Assembly (NCBI GenBank): GCA_036245525.1
Contig: BTPG01000002.1
Coordinates: forward strand, 164,889,893-164,953,892
Origin: Semisulcospira habei
Lineage: Eukaryota; Mollusca; Gastropoda; Semisulcospiridae
Length of the DNA stretch: 64,000 nt
Reading direction: 5' to 3'
Shown here: piece after piece, positions 22,433 to 40,636 of the stretch
Position numbering within the stretch: the first letter of the stretch is position 1
Layout: each line of letters opens with the position of its first letter
Program-made: the position numbers and the translations under genes
Notes under the pieces: generated by a model
The model's input: only the letters and a program-made list of their open reading frames with translations
What the model was told of the DNA's origin: nothing
Database searches by the model: none

Positions 22433-23702
22433 CTCATTCGCGGCAAGCCGCATCCGGATGCGCGGCAAAACATCCCGACCTTGCAAAATAAAACAAAATC
22501 AATCATTTCATTGAAGTTTATTTGAACTGGGCAAGGCAGAGGGTATCCCAAAAGCAAAACTTCTTCGGGCCCACGACGACCGCACATCGTGCGCAGGTCC
22601 ACTGCGGCCTTCATGGGCCAGAGGGCCTTTGCTTACTGGGTCCCACCGGGGCTCAGGATGGGCAGACCAGACGCGGACCAAAAACTGACCCAAGTAGCGA
22701 AACGTCTTCCTGCCCACGGCAGCCGCAGTGGGCCCGGGCTCACGAGGACCTTCGCCTACTTGGGAGAAAGCATTTCCAGGAACAGAGCCAATGGCACCAC
22801 ACAGTCGATCGCCTCCGGAGCAGAGGTGTGGAGAAAGGCAGCGGGCGTTGGGTAGACTTGAAAGAAAACGAGAGATTCATAGTAAAACCAGATCATTGTT
22901 CGGGCCCACGACGGCCGCAGTGGGCCCGCGCACAGTCGTGCGCGGGCCCACTGCGGCCGTCGTAGGCCCGAGGACCTTTGCTTAATGGGGAGAAGGCATT
23001 TCCAGGAACAGAGCCTTTCCGAGTGCAAAAATCCCATCTTGACAGAACTGAACTGAACTGACACTACTTCTGTGAACTTCGTTCCATATAATTATTGTGG
23101 TGGGAGAGGGAGGATGGAAGAAAGGGTGGGGGGTGGAAGGGGGGGGAGGGAGGTTAGGGGTGAGGGAGTGGGTAGTGGGTAGAAGGAAATACACCATGAA
23201 AAAATAAAGTGCTGCATGCGAATATTTATTGAATTATTCTGTACAGGGCACAGAAAATAATACTGAGCAGTTAAAGGATTTATAAACATATATTTACAGT
23301 TCGATACAAGCACAAATATCAATAAATTCCCGTGGTGAATCTAACTGAACAAGAACGCAGTAACTAGGACTGTCTGTTAACCTTTTCGCGACAGGGACAC
23401 AACAGACACCACATCTCTGCAAAAGGCATAGATCCTCATGAGCCCGGATGCCGTTCGTCTCGAATTAGTTAACTGTGTAAGCGTGTGATTAATAAGGAAC
23501 TTAGAATTACACTTCGATCTTGAGATGACAGATAATGAAACAGCATGGATTATTCATTGTTGAAACTTAAAACTTTGGGAGATGTTTACTTCCGTTTTTA
23601 ATTGCATTTTCTTCGTTGATTGTATTTAATTTTCTTTTATAAATTTCAAACCCCATTTTCATGTTATTAAAATTACTGTGTGCAGAGAAATGTTCAGAAA
23701 TT

Positions 23703-23703
<1 letters not shown>
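22433..23703. repeat. Intergenic DNA with class E GC-rich hairpins
   Basis: Starts with half a class C element (TTAACTCATTCGCGGCAAG). Several GTGGGCCCGCGCAC-type segments follow: 22560-22640, 22700-22745 and a near-perfect hairpin at 22895-22975. Then a G-rich purine tract (23098-23175), and a half class A copy at 23420-23450. ORFs here are by-products of the palindromes. Confidence 0.65.
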
Positions 23704-23741
<38 letters not shown>

Positions 23742-23795
23742 CACGCATGCACGCACGCACACACGCTCGCACGCACACACACAATGTTAGGAATT

Positions 23796-23866
<71 letters not shown>

Positions 23867-23915
23867 GTTAGAAATTAAACACACACACACATACGCCCAC
23901 ACATACACGCACACG

Positions 23916-23973
<58 letters not shown>

Positions 23974-23975
23974 GG
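23704..23975. repeat. Compound (CA)n microsatellite
   Basis: Three CA arrays separated by AATGTTAG(G/A)AATTAAAC spacers, so an AC-tract plus spacer of about 90 bp has itself been duplicated. Confidence 0.95.
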
Positions 23976-25360
23976 CGCCCGCGTAAATTCCCTTTGTTTT
24001 ATTACCTGCAAAATCAAACATTCTTAAATAGATGTTAAACATAAGAAACTCCTGCACTCTGTGTTCTATTTTTAAATGCACAGTAAACAATGCTGTCTTA
24101 GACAGTATATCTAAAATGATCGCTAAAGCATGAATCCAATACAGCTTGTTTGGTCTCATGTGAATCTGTGCTTCCTGCAGTTGATTATGAGCTTGAAGTG
24201 TTCTGACAGCGAAATACTCTAAAACAATATTGCTAATCAAGCGATTCCCAGTTGGCAAAAGGTCCTTGGGCCGTCGTTGACCGCTGTTGGTCCGCGCACT
24301 GCGGCCAGCGAAGGCCCTAGTACCTGTTGTCAACTGGATTGTCTTTCCAAAGTCTCGTACATGGGGGGAAAATGATCATCTCGCAACGTCCCCAAACCCT
24401 CATTTGACGGTATCTTCCTCCACCTCCTCCTTCTGTCTCTGTCCTGTCTATGTCTCTCTCTCTCTCTGCTTGTCCCGAACCCCTCCCTCCCCCACCCCCC
24501 TCCCAAGGTCATACAAAAAAGAGGAAACTAATTGACAAACATCTCACCGCAACACCTCCCAGCCCCCCACCCCCTTGCCTCCTCGTTCCATTATTTGACA
24601 GGTTCTAATTCCACCCCCTCCGAAACCCCCCTCCGCACAAAAATGTGACAAAAGATTTAATTTTTTTTTTTTTTTTTTTTAAACTGAGAAAGACTCCTTG
24701 CAAGCAAGACGCAAACAGATCCTTGAGCTGCAGCTGCAGGGGTCAGTTGCATGAGTCCGGTTCTTGAGAAGATATACCTCTTGCAGATGAAGCGGACTGA
24801 GTGTATTCATTAAGTGTGTGAACTCCGTGCATTTTTGTGTTACAGATTACATTTGTATTAGTTTCACCTTCGTCTTTAAACATGGCGTAAAAAAGTTCGC
24901 CGCTTTGCCTGTGGAAGCGTCTCTTTGGTTTAATCTCACCATAAGCATACACTAACTCTTCGAAGAATGTCGACGTATTCCTGATTGTGGGAGGTTATTG
25001 CTGATTTCAAGCAAAATGTGCAACTCAGCACATACACTGTCTTCGTTTAACAACCGACAGACAGACAGAGAGAGAGAGGGAGAATTATGTTCCGATTGAG
25101 ATGCACAACGTGACCGTTAAAAGTCAGACGAGCAGACAAGAAAGTTTGATGAAGAATTTTCACCGAATTCCACAGAAAACGTGCAGAAAATCGTGTGTCT
25201 CTAAATTCACTACCAAAGTTCGCTTGTCATACAAACTGAGTCTATCTGCAAGAGACAGGTGTTCATGGGTCCCTCCAGGTAACAGAGGTTTACAAGACTC
25301 TGCCTCACAGAGGACATGCAGATGGATTCAGTATTCCGTTCACAAGAATCTGGGACCAGT
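23976..25360. other. Intergenic DNA, no gene recognised
   Basis: Contains a class E fragment (24257-24330), C/T-rich tracts (24415-24500), poly-T (24659-24680), a half class A copy (24735-24785) and GA-rich DNA (25062-25082). No exon was seen. Confidence 0.55.
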
Positions 25361-25460
25361 TGCAGGAGTGATCTTTAGTCCTGCGCCAGCCACTAAGCAA
25401 GGTGCTCCGCTATTGCGGAGCACCTTGTTTAGTGGCTGGCGCAGGACTAAATCTCATTCA
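25361..25460. repeat. Foldback hairpin, divergent class B variant
   Basis: Arms of about 40 bp containing TTTAGTCCTGCGCCAGCCAC and complement with a CCGCTATTGCGG loop. Outer flanks (CCAGTTGCAGGAGTGA / TCATTCACGCAACTGG) also pair. Confidence 0.85.
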
Positions 25461-26690
25461 CGCAACTGGCCCAGAGGCCTAGGGTCGAGATGCTCGTAAT
25501 TTTCCATAGCCAGTACCTGCATGTCATAGTTCCAACTGCTTTGTTTGAGCTGTTTTAGCACCACGCAAAAGTCTCGCCGCAGTGCAGAGGGATAGCTGGT
25601 TGGCAGCCACTGGCCTGGAAAAGGTTCCTGCAGCTGGTGGCAGGTTTATGTGAATATTGAATCCATTTGCATACTTCGACTGAGGAAAATACTTCTCGTC
25701 AAGCCGGAATATGACAGTCTAAGTGGTCTCTGATCTTAAAAATACATAACACAATTGTGCATGGTAATCGGAGCTTTGGATGACGCAGTTTGCACGCTGA
25801 CCTGTAAGTTCCAGATTCCGGAAACTTAGCAGGTGCGTGGCCTGCACAGGACACATCACAGTTGAGAAGAGATACCGACCATGGTAGTGCAAGGGTTGTG
25901 CCAGAATGGCTTGGCGCCAGGGGACGTCAAGCCACTCTGGCACAACCCTTGAACCTCAATGGTCCATCAATATCTTGCTGGAGCGTGTCAGGGCTGAATG
26001 AGTTAAATAAAAAGAGACAGCTCCACGATGAATGACGTCATGTCGGACACTTCGACAAACCATTTACCTCTGTTGCTGTTTTGGCTCTCACAGCCCGTTA
26101 CTCAGGGTACTGGGACTCTACAAAACAAAAGTAACGCAAACAGATTTTCAAGATTGTGCACGCACGGCAGTTGGCGTCGCTGGATTTGCGATACGATCTT
26201 AACCCATTCACTGTCGAGATAGCTTCAAGAGACATAGATCCACGAGGGCCCCCGCAGCTTCGACGACTTGGACTATACCGATAAATCGTAGCGCACACTA
26301 CACTCTTGGGCTCTTTGGCGTTGAATTAGCCCATAATCATACTGAGCCCAAAAGCTTCAAAATGTGTACACTGCCATATGCAAGCTACATTATAGTACTT
26401 GCAGATAAGGATATGGACCAATGGCTTTAGTTCAAGGGTGGTGCCAGAATAGCTTGGCGCCTAGAGGCGCCAAGCTATTCTGGCACTACCCTTGAACTAT
26501 TTGAACTTATTTGACACCGAATGATAAGGGTTAACATATATTTCAAAACACAATTGTTCGATCCCTGCCAGGTAAGGGGTTAAGCCTTGCATGCGATACG
26601 TTGCTATTTTGTAGGCGTGTTCACAGCAGTGAATTTCACACCTCCATACACAGGCATGGGATGATGGTCGCTAAACCTCTATTGCACGGG
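25461..26690. repeat. Intergenic DNA with two class B foldbacks
   Basis: Class B hairpins at 25880-25962 and 26428-26505, both with GTGCCAGAATAGCTTGGCG-type arms, plus a half class A copy at 26222-26260. No gene was recognised. Confidence 0.65.
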
Positions 26691-27220
26691 TATAGGTCGT
26701 TTGACATCGGAGCCCACAACGTTTTTTTTTTTTCCAGATATCTCCGCAAAGAAACATTTTTCTGTACCACTTTAAGAAAAACTATCATTTAGTGCCAGTT
26801 GACCTAACTGAACTCTTATGATTTGTCGATTTTGCTGTACAATCGTAAACATTTGGTGAAATACAAGAACAAGTCATTTTCAATATCCTGAATAGATTTC
26901 AATATCGAGGTCAAGCACGCGGGGGACTTCGNTTTGAACACTTTTCCGATTTACGTGAACATGGATATTTGTTATACTTTCGTATATTTATTAATATATT
27001 TGAGGCACATTTAGGGATGTAAAATCAGACATTTCATGAAAAAAATCCGATTTTTTACGACTGTACAGCAAAACTGATACATTGTTCGAGTCTTTACAAA
27101 GTAAATTGTATTAGGTCAACTGTCACTGAATGATATTGGTTCTAAGATCGGTATAGAAAAGTGGTTCTTGCGGAGATATTTGCGAAACATTTTATGCGCT
27201 CCGATGTCAAACGACACATA
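26691..27220. mobile_element. Inverted-repeat MITE, copy 2
   Basis: Same element as 8271-8837: begins TATAGGTCGTTTGACATCGG and ends with the complement of a near-identical sequence. Contains the single ambiguous base (26932). Confidence 0.75.

Positions 27221-33842
<6,622 letters not shown>

Positions 33843-33918
<76 letters not shown>
33843..33918. repeat. (GA)n microsatellite
   Basis: About 76 bp of GA. Confidence 0.95.
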
Positions 33919-33924
<6 letters not shown>

Positions 33925-33970
33925 TTAGGGACTAGTCAACCAGCCAAGCAAGGAACCAACCGACGACCAA

Positions 33971-35261
33971 TGTGATGAAGCTCTATGCTTGTGCATAGTG
34001 CTCACACAGTAGGATTAGTACGGTACGGTTTTTGTTAACGAGTAGGATTAGTACGGTACGGTTTTTTGTTAACGGTTTGTTTGTGGTGACATTAGGCTCC
34101 ACGGGGAAATCTGTAAGACATGGTTAGCACGGGATTTTTAGTGAGTTCTGTTTAGTGAGTTCTAGGCGGAAGCTGTGACTGTCAGAGGTCTAAATCGGTA
34201 GTGCGGGCTGTCTTGTCGTATGGAACGGTTGTGTTCGAGTTACCTAGCCCGCATTCCAAGACTCTGAAGCCTAGATTTCAGGTATGTTCCTATAAATGTA
34301 GTATTGATAGTTGTTTAGTTAAAGACAGTATGCGTGGTAAGATTAATGTGTTTGTATAGCGGTGTTCCGGTTTGGTTTAGTTATAGTATGTTTAGAATTC
34401 GGTGAAGTAACCGGTGTTTTTGTATACAGTTGTTTACCGAGTTAGATGACTAAAGGAATATGAAGTGTGTATGTCTAAGCCGCTATGAAGATAGTACGTG
34501 GTTGGTTAAGCATAGTCTTTTCCAGGGTATAGAGTAATGTATAGCAAGAGTGTCAGTTAGGCTATAGTCTGTTTCAAGATAGTGACAGAGATATGGGGGT
34601 GATACGAAAATAGTTTATGAAGCACGTGTGTGTGTGTGAATGAACGTGCGAGTTATTTGTATCAGCCAGGTTACATGACGTTTCTCATTGATCCAATATG
34701 TTTTATGTGTTTAGCAAGTGTTACGTTGGGACTTTTGTTGTCTATTCAGAGTTCTTGTAAGAGAATGGAAAGACGGACGCCGAGACGTCGAGTCGCAGGT
34801 GGGACCTACGTGAGGTCATCCCTCCAGCTGAGAGTGATTCTGACTGGGACCAAGACACCCAAGTCCAAGCGAGAACTGAGTACCGTACGAGAACAAGGAC
34901 GTCCGTGCCCAAAGAGACAGGACGGCAATAAGCGTACGACGAAGGACTTTCACGCCTAGACGTGAGAAGGACCAACGTAACCAGACAACTACATTAAACA
35001 GGTTGGAGGCAATGTGAGACTAAGACCTAACCTGGCAAAGATATTGTGATACGTGTGTGGTGTGATAATAGAACAGTGTATATAGTTGATAGGCATTTAA
35101 GTCGTTCTTTTTCATTTATAGTGTATAAAGGTTACTTTAGAAAGGGAGCCCGTGTGTTGTGTTTTACCGCATGAATGCGCCCGTCTGAGTCAGTGGCGGT
35201 GTATGCGTCTGTTGCGTGAGAGTCTGTGCGTACGACTGTGGGCAAGTCTGCGTGCGTTACA
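33971..35261 (+). mobile_element. Solo LTR, copy 2, with perfect 5-bp target duplication
   Basis: Starts TGTGATGAAGCTC, ends GCGTTACA, and is flanked by ACCAA on both sides (33966-33970 and 35262-35266). It aligns along its length with 19203-20493. A 33-bp block (AGTAGGATTAGTACGGTACG...) is duplicated in tandem near the start. A TATA-like GTGTATAAAGG lies near 35118. Each copy has its own flanks, so these are two solo LTRs, not the two ends of one element. Confidence 0.85.
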
Positions 35262-38235
35262 ACCAATCAACGAATGAATGAATGATCGAACAGGTGAACA
35301 AATAGTCAGTCTGGTTGACCAACAGTGCAGATAACCGGCAGATGTGATTACTAAACACGAATCAAAATGTCCGAGTCGTCAGACGAGGACATATTGATTC
35401 GGGTCAAGTAATCACATTGGTCGGTTATCGGCACTATATCAAGTAAAAATGGGCTGAACATAATTTATGTACCCAGTTCAAAACAAAACTTTACCTCCTA
35501 CTTCAGTTTGCAGCTGATTGCGGTGTTCAGGCAAAACATGATTGGCAGACGACTGCGTTTCGTGCGTGCGTATGGGAAAGACATTTCGTGCGTACGTTCA
35601 CTAAGAAATATTTAATCACTACTGCATGTAAGGAACTCGTTAATGTTGCAGCATCAGCATATTTTGCGTTACCATTTTGACAAATACAAGTATCAAGATT
35701 GTATCTGTTGGGCCTACGCCAGGATTTTGGGAAGGAAAGTGTATCAGGCAAGTTCATGAATATTAATTTGTGTGTTATACAATATATAAATTCATATGTC
35801 AAAGAAGGGAAAACGTTATGGAGCGGGTACATAAAAGTATGAAAGTCAAGTATAAACTCATTCTGAGTGCATGTATGTCTTTGTCTGAAAATAGCCGGTC
35901 TAAAGATCAACCCACAAGGACGATGCAGTCAAGTCATTTTCTCGTAAACATACCCTCCTCTGCCTCCACCCTTTCCCCCTCCCCCCCCCACCCCTCCCCC
36001 GATTGATGTAAATGTACAATGATGCCAGTTGTCTGCAGGGGCTCATGAAGCTCTATGACTCTTGTAGATGCACGACAGTGTGGGCAAATGAATCTTGATA
36101 TTTTTATGACGTCGAAATTAACCCACATTGACTGCTACTGTCGATACCGCTCGGCGGACGAGACACGTAACTAAGCGTCTTTTCCGCCGAGCGTTATCGT
36201 CAGTGGCGGTAAAACGGTTAACGGGTGGTATCATGACCAAAGACGCAGCCAGACACAATCGTAACAGAGTGACGCCGCTGTTTTAACCCCTTCGCTGGCA
36301 AGTGATCACGACTTTCGCGTCTGAAACGATCGCACACTGACCGACCGACATTTTCGCGAAGAACACAAAGTACTTGGGAACAAAAACAGACATAAGGAAC
36401 AAAGGACTAACAAGAGACATAAATCCTCATGAGCCGCCAACTTGGAGATGGGTATAGTTCGCCTTGCCAGGGTAGTTACTGGGTTAAAAGCAGAAAACTG
36501 CAACTTTGACCGATGCGTGCCAGTTTGCACTAGGATGCAGCGGCTAGCGGCTAGCGGTTCTGGTTGCATATCTCGATTCAAGGGCGTTTGCCCGTTTATC
36601 AGCGCGCTCAGAATCTGGATCAAGATTTGATGGAGTGTTAGGCGTCATGTTCAAATTGACATTGACCCCTTCACTATCGAGGAAAGTGATCTCGTTCCCA
36701 CTGCAAGAGACATAGATCCTCATGACCCCCAGGAAATGCGGGGCTCATGAGGATCTACGTCTTTTGTTGACACCTCTTTGACCCCACGCTAGTTGGGTTG
36801 CTGGGGGTGTTGGGTTTGGAGTTGACAAAGAGTTCAGAATCTGCGTCCATTTAGCAGCGAAAGGGTTAATTTCTGATAAATATATATATTTTTAATCCGA
36901 CTGAGAGAGGTGCTGAATTTCTGCCCTATGAAACAGACAAACATAAATATTTTTTTGTTGTAAAAATCGAGATTTTCAATTTAACACACTGAAACTCGTG
37001 CTTTTCACAAAAAATGGACTTGCAGCATTGTGCCTGCAGGGTAAAACTGAACTGAGTGTGTTGACACTAACCGAGTGTTTATTTGAATTGGAGCCCCTAT
37101 CAAATGATAATCGTTATCACGAAAACAAAAAATGCACCGACAACTAGCACTGATGGCCATCTCGTTGACAATAATCGAGTTTAAAGCGTTTATTTGAATT
37201 GGAGCTCCTATTATATTGAGCAACATTTTGCCTAATATACTGCCCGGATAACAGACAGATGTGATTGCGAGATCAGAATCAAAATGTCCGAGTCGTAGGA
37301 CGAGGACATTTTGATTCGGGTCTAGTTATCACATCTGTAGGTTATTGACACTATATCAAGCAAAATGTTGCTCAATATAATTTATGTACCCAGTCCAAAA
37401 CAAAACTGTCTCGCGTCATTCATTTTGCGGCTGATTGCGGTGTTCAGACAAAACGCATGAATGGCAGACCTCTGCATAACGCTGTCGACTCGGCGCGTAG
37501 ATTTCGTCTGACTATGAAGACATCGGTGCTTTGTATAACCGTTTGTGTTACTGAGTAAATTTTACTTGTAAACAGATCACGCATAATTGAGAAAATGCCA
37601 GCAGGTTTGTTTCTTTAGTTCTTTTCTCAGGTTGTCGATAACGCCAGCTGACATCAATCTCGTCAATTTCACTAGTCAGTGCAGCGATTGTCGACTGTTC
37701 TCTGTTCATGTGTGTGAGTAGGATATATTCATTTCGAGCATCCGCACACACTAAGAAGCATTACTATTACACATAAGGAGCTTGTTAATGTTGCATTATG
37801 ACAATATTTCGCGTTTCCGTTTTGAAAAATGCAAGTATCATCAAGATCGAGTCTTCTTGGCGCGCATGAGATTTTGGGAAGGAAAGTATATTAAGCAAGT
37901 TCATGAATATTAATTTGCTTGTTATATAATAAATCAATACATGTGTAAAAGACAAGGTAGGACAAAGTTTGAAGACACAAGGAAAAAGACGAGTTTGTTC
38001 TATACAGCATGTCCGTTGAAATGAAACTGGCGCAGTTGCTATATGCCTGAACTGACCAGTGTTCAGGTTGTACTCATGTCCCCCCAACCCGCCCGATAGA
38101 GCCGTCCATTATTATTCCAGTGCCGTGGACGATAAACCCCTGAACTAACCAACCAACAAGAATTGAAGCCAGGTTGAGACAACATTCTTGTTATCGACCT
38201 GATCAGTGCCGAGAAAATTTGAACACTACCCAACT
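35262..38235. repeat. Intergenic DNA with a duplicated foldback-plus-flank segment
   Basis: A hairpin AATCAAAATGTCCGAGTCGT and complement occurs at about 35335-35450 and again at 37240-37350. Each is followed by about 500 bp of related sequence (ACCCAGT(T/C)CAAAACAAAACT, TTCATGAATATTAATTTG). Also class D-like hairpin 36125-36222, class A hairpin 36703-36765 and SINE tail 38008-38155 (GTGCCGTGGACGATAAAC). No gene was recognised. Confidence 0.65.
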
Positions 38236-38305
38236 GCAAGAGGTATAGTTACGGGGGGTCATGAGGATCTACACATCTTGCTGACACCACTTTGAATCCA
38301 TGTTC
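38236..38305. repeat. Left half of the class A foldback disrupted by the Polinton
   Basis: GCAAGAGGTATAG...TCATGAGGATCTACACATCTTGC then TTTGAATCCATG, continuing after the element at 61143. The intact equivalent is the reverse strand of 9630-9775. Confidence 0.75.
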
Positions 38306-38310
38306 CAGGG
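38306..38310. repeat. Polinton target-site duplication, left (CAGGG)
   Basis: CAGGG here and at 61138-61142, directly outside the terminal inverted repeats. The next base is A on both sides, so a 6-bp duplication with loss of one base is also possible. Confidence 0.8.
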
Positions 38311-38680
38311 AGAGATAGAAGAATGTACTTTACTTAACCAGCAGATTCTCAGGAGTCAAACAGATACACTAAAACTATTATTTTTTAATCTCTCTCACTC
38401 ACTACTCTCTCAACGCTATCATAATTTCCACCTCACTGGCAACAAAACCATATTTTGAAACAAACACTGGCTCATGAGAATCGTCATCTGTATTGATGAG
38501 TAAAATAATGGCCCAATTACCCATTGTCTTAAGTTGACCTTAATTAATTAACTAATTACGGTCATTAACGAACACACTGCCGTTTCTCTCAAATCAAACC
38601 AAAATCCTGTTAGTGCACTCTGTAAATAAACTAATGACTTTTACACACCCCACTGTCAGAGTCAATTTCTGAGAAACACG
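38311..38680. repeat. Polinton left terminal inverted repeat
   Basis: Matches the reverse complement of 60742-61137 over its whole length with few mismatches (for example GCAGATTCTCAGGAGTCAAA against its partner). The right copy carries about 37 extra bp near 60780-60800. These repeats serve as replication origins and integrase substrates in Polintons. Confidence 0.92.
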
Positions 38681-38910
38681 ATTCTCTCAAGTAAAACTTT
38701 ATACTTACTAACAAGTAACAACTAACTTTTAGGAACCTGCAGAGGTAACCTTTAAGTGAGTTGACATAAGAACTTATTAATTACTTATCATAAGAACTTA
38801 TTAATTACTTACTGTAAGTTCTTATTAGTTCTTACAACAACTTGACTTAAGTCACAACCTACTCGGTCAGATTTGTCAAGATACAAGGACAATAAAAAAA
38901 CTTTTTTTTC
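38681..38910. other. Polinton sub-terminal non-coding DNA
   Basis: AT-rich; a direct repeat CATAAGAACTTATTAATTAC occurs twice (38767-38810), followed by a partly complementary TAAGTTCTTATTAG, so it can form a hairpin. Confidence 0.6.
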
Positions 38911-39003
38911 TCAGTAATACTCGGGTGGTGGTGCTGATGGGACTAAATAATCAGGCACAAGTGGTGTAAGTGGCGTGTCATCTCTCTGTGAAGTGTATGA
39001 CAT
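38911..39003 (-). CDS. Small 30-residue ORF ending in a PPxY motif
   Basis: A short frame starts 27 bp downstream of the next gene's stop, with an AATAATG start context like its neighbours. The product is acidic and proline-rich; its C-terminus reads APPPEYY, containing a PPxY motif, the binding site for WW-domain ubiquitin ligases of the Nedd4 type. In enveloped and some non-enveloped viruses such motifs act as late domains for particle release; that role here is inference. The length is too short to be sure that it is a gene. Confidence 0.4.
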   Translation of the reverse strand: MSYTSQRDDTPLTPLVPDYLVPSAPPPEYY

Positions 39004-39029
39004 TATTAAACGATTACCAAATCTGATTT

Positions 39030-39704
39030 TTATTTGTTTAAAAGATTGTGTAGCTTTTCTGTGGTTTCCTGTACCCCTATCCTTTTTCCCTCTGCTAAAA
39101 AACTAGCCTTCAGTTCTTCAACATTCACGGGAGACTGACTACGCATTTTATTTTGTATTTCAGATTTCATTTGTTTGTAGTTATTTAAATCATCCTGGAC
39201 TCGCTTAAATTCTTCGTCATCAATAAAATTATCATTCAATGCTTTACTGATAATAAGTTTCATACTGCTCAGTTTTGCACTTGCCAGAGTACTCAATGCT
39301 TCATGTTTTTCTAACTTCGTGTGAAACCTCTTGTTCAAGGCCTCCAAACCAAAGCAAGCCAGTCCTGTGGCAATGCTAGCTCCTTCCAGTACGATTCCAT
39401 TCAAACTTCCAATTCCAGTTGAAATCAATACAATACCCCCTACAGAACAACCAGCTGAAAAAGCGCCAACAGCCATAGATGTGTTTTGTACAGAATTGAA
39501 AACGGTCTGATACCGTCTTTTGCACCGTGAGTACCTCGCCTCTTCACTTTCCAAATATTTAATTGCTTCTGTTATATTATTTAATCTGAATGTGTCTACC
39601 TGTAATGTTTTATCTGATGCAATTGGCACAACTGTCGCATGTTGATCAGGCACAAATGATGACACAGTCTCATGCGTCGGTAGTTGCGGATAGAAGTTTA
39701 CCAT
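39030..39704 (-). CDS. Polinton protein of unknown function with Gly-rich hydrophobic core
   Basis: Start taken at the second Met (39704), which follows an A-rich leader like the other genes; the track start is 12 bp upstream. About 224 residues. The N-terminal part is polar; a basic segment (RYSRCKRRYQTVF) precedes a glycine-rich hydrophobic region (about residues 75-115, with GGIVLISTGIGSLNGIVLEG) that could insert into or span a membrane. A helical, charged C-terminal half (KALNDNFIDDEEFKRVQDDL) follows. It forms a minus-strand block with the next two genes. I connect it by general appearance to uncharacterised proteins in invertebrate genomes; a structural or membrane-perturbing virion protein is possible. 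Confidence 0.75.
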   Translation of the reverse strand: MVNFYPQLPTHETVSSFVPDQHATVVPIASDKTLQVDTFRLNNITEAIKYLESEEARYSRCKRRYQTVFNSVQNTSMAVGAFSAGCSVGGIVLISTGIGSLNGIVLEGASIATGLACFGLEALNKRFHTKLEKHEALSTLASAKLSSMKLIISKALNDNFIDDEEFKRVQDDLNNYKQMKSEIQNKMRSQSPVNVEELKASFLAEGKRIGVQETTEKLHNLLNK

Positions 39705-39734
39705 TTTTTTATTCACAAATATTTTTTTAAAAAT

Positions 39735-40616
39735 TTAATCAGTGATTACATTTTGCAACTCTTCAAAAGTATACAATTTGTTAGCATAATAAAATGCAAC
39801 AAGATCAATGTGTTCAAGGTTTATGTAACTTAGACGAACAAAAGTTGTTTTGTCAACCACCACCTTGACAGCGGGAATACTGCTCGAAACATTAATAACA
39901 TCAACAATTTTTGTAATAGCAATAAAGACCTTTGATGATTCTGATACTGTTTCATCCCATGTAAGTTTAATTCCTTGTGCAATATTTGCCTCTTTCACAG
40001 AAGCTATAGATCTCAAGATAATTTCAAATACTATTGTCGCTTCTCTAGCCACGACTAAGCTTGCTGGCATAAACACAACAGAAGTATCTGATCTTCCCTT
40101 TCTAGTTGTAAGAAGATACCTCCGTCTCTCATAATTTTCAACTTTCAGTTTATCTCTGCTATTGTTGTCTGGGGCAAAGCTTGGAACAAGGCTTACAATC
40201 ATCGGCCCAGAATTAACAACCTTCCTAAACACTAAGGCACCTTCGTCATCAGTGTATACATAAGGACTAATAAATTCAATCTTTATGTCCCAGTCAATTG
40301 TTGGTGGCGGTGCAGGCACAGGTGAAACAACCCATTTATTACCCACATGTATTAAGTTGTATGGTGCATTATTTACAAGATTAGGTGAAACTGGTACAGT
40401 AACATCACGCAGCTGACCAAGTTTAGGAATCTGTCTTTCACCGTCTTTCATGTCAACAATTACTTTCCTCTTGTACATGCCAGTTGAATCAAGTTCAAAA
40501 CCATATATTTCTCCAATTTCTCCCTTCTTCTCAAAATCCTGTACGTCAGCCAAATCTTTCAATTCTGTCACTGGACATGCAACTGGTATGATTCTTGGCT
40601 TTGGACCGCCACTCAT
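39735..40616 (-). CDS. Polinton protein of unknown function, beta-rich
   Basis: Start set at the Met at 40616 because it follows TTTATAAAAATGAG, the leader pattern of this element. About 293 residues with many short beta-type stretches (WDIKIEFISPYVYT, RYLLTTRKGRSDTSVVFM, ATIVFEIILRSIASV) and a proline-rich linker (PVPAPPPT) at about residue 105. No signal peptide or transmembrane segment. The position beside the penton-like gene and beta-rich composition suggest a minor structural protein, but no motif proves it. Confidence 0.75.
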   Translation of the reverse strand: MSGGPKPRIIPVACPVTELKDLADVQDFEKKGEIGEIYGFELDSTGMYKRKVIVDMKDGERQIPKLGQLRDVTVPVSPNLVNNAPYNLIHVGNKWVVSPVPAPPPTIDWDIKIEFISPYVYTDDEGALVFRKVVNSGPMIVSLVPSFAPDNNSRDKLKVENYERRRYLLTTRKGRSDTSVVFMPASLVVAREATIVFEIILRSIASVKEANIAQGIKLTWDETVSESSKVFIAITKIVDVINVSSSIPAVKVVVDKTTFVRLSYINLEHIDLVAFYYANKLYTFEELQNVITD

Positions 40617-40636
40617 TTTTATAAACAAAAATAAAA

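Noticed and set aside
22522..22985. ORFs up to 147 codons in the class E region
   Set aside because: They follow GC-rich palindromes and appear on both strands; no protein-like features.
39850..40134. Plus-strand ORF opposite the beta-rich gene
   Set aside because: Shadow of the minus-strand gene; no leader motif.
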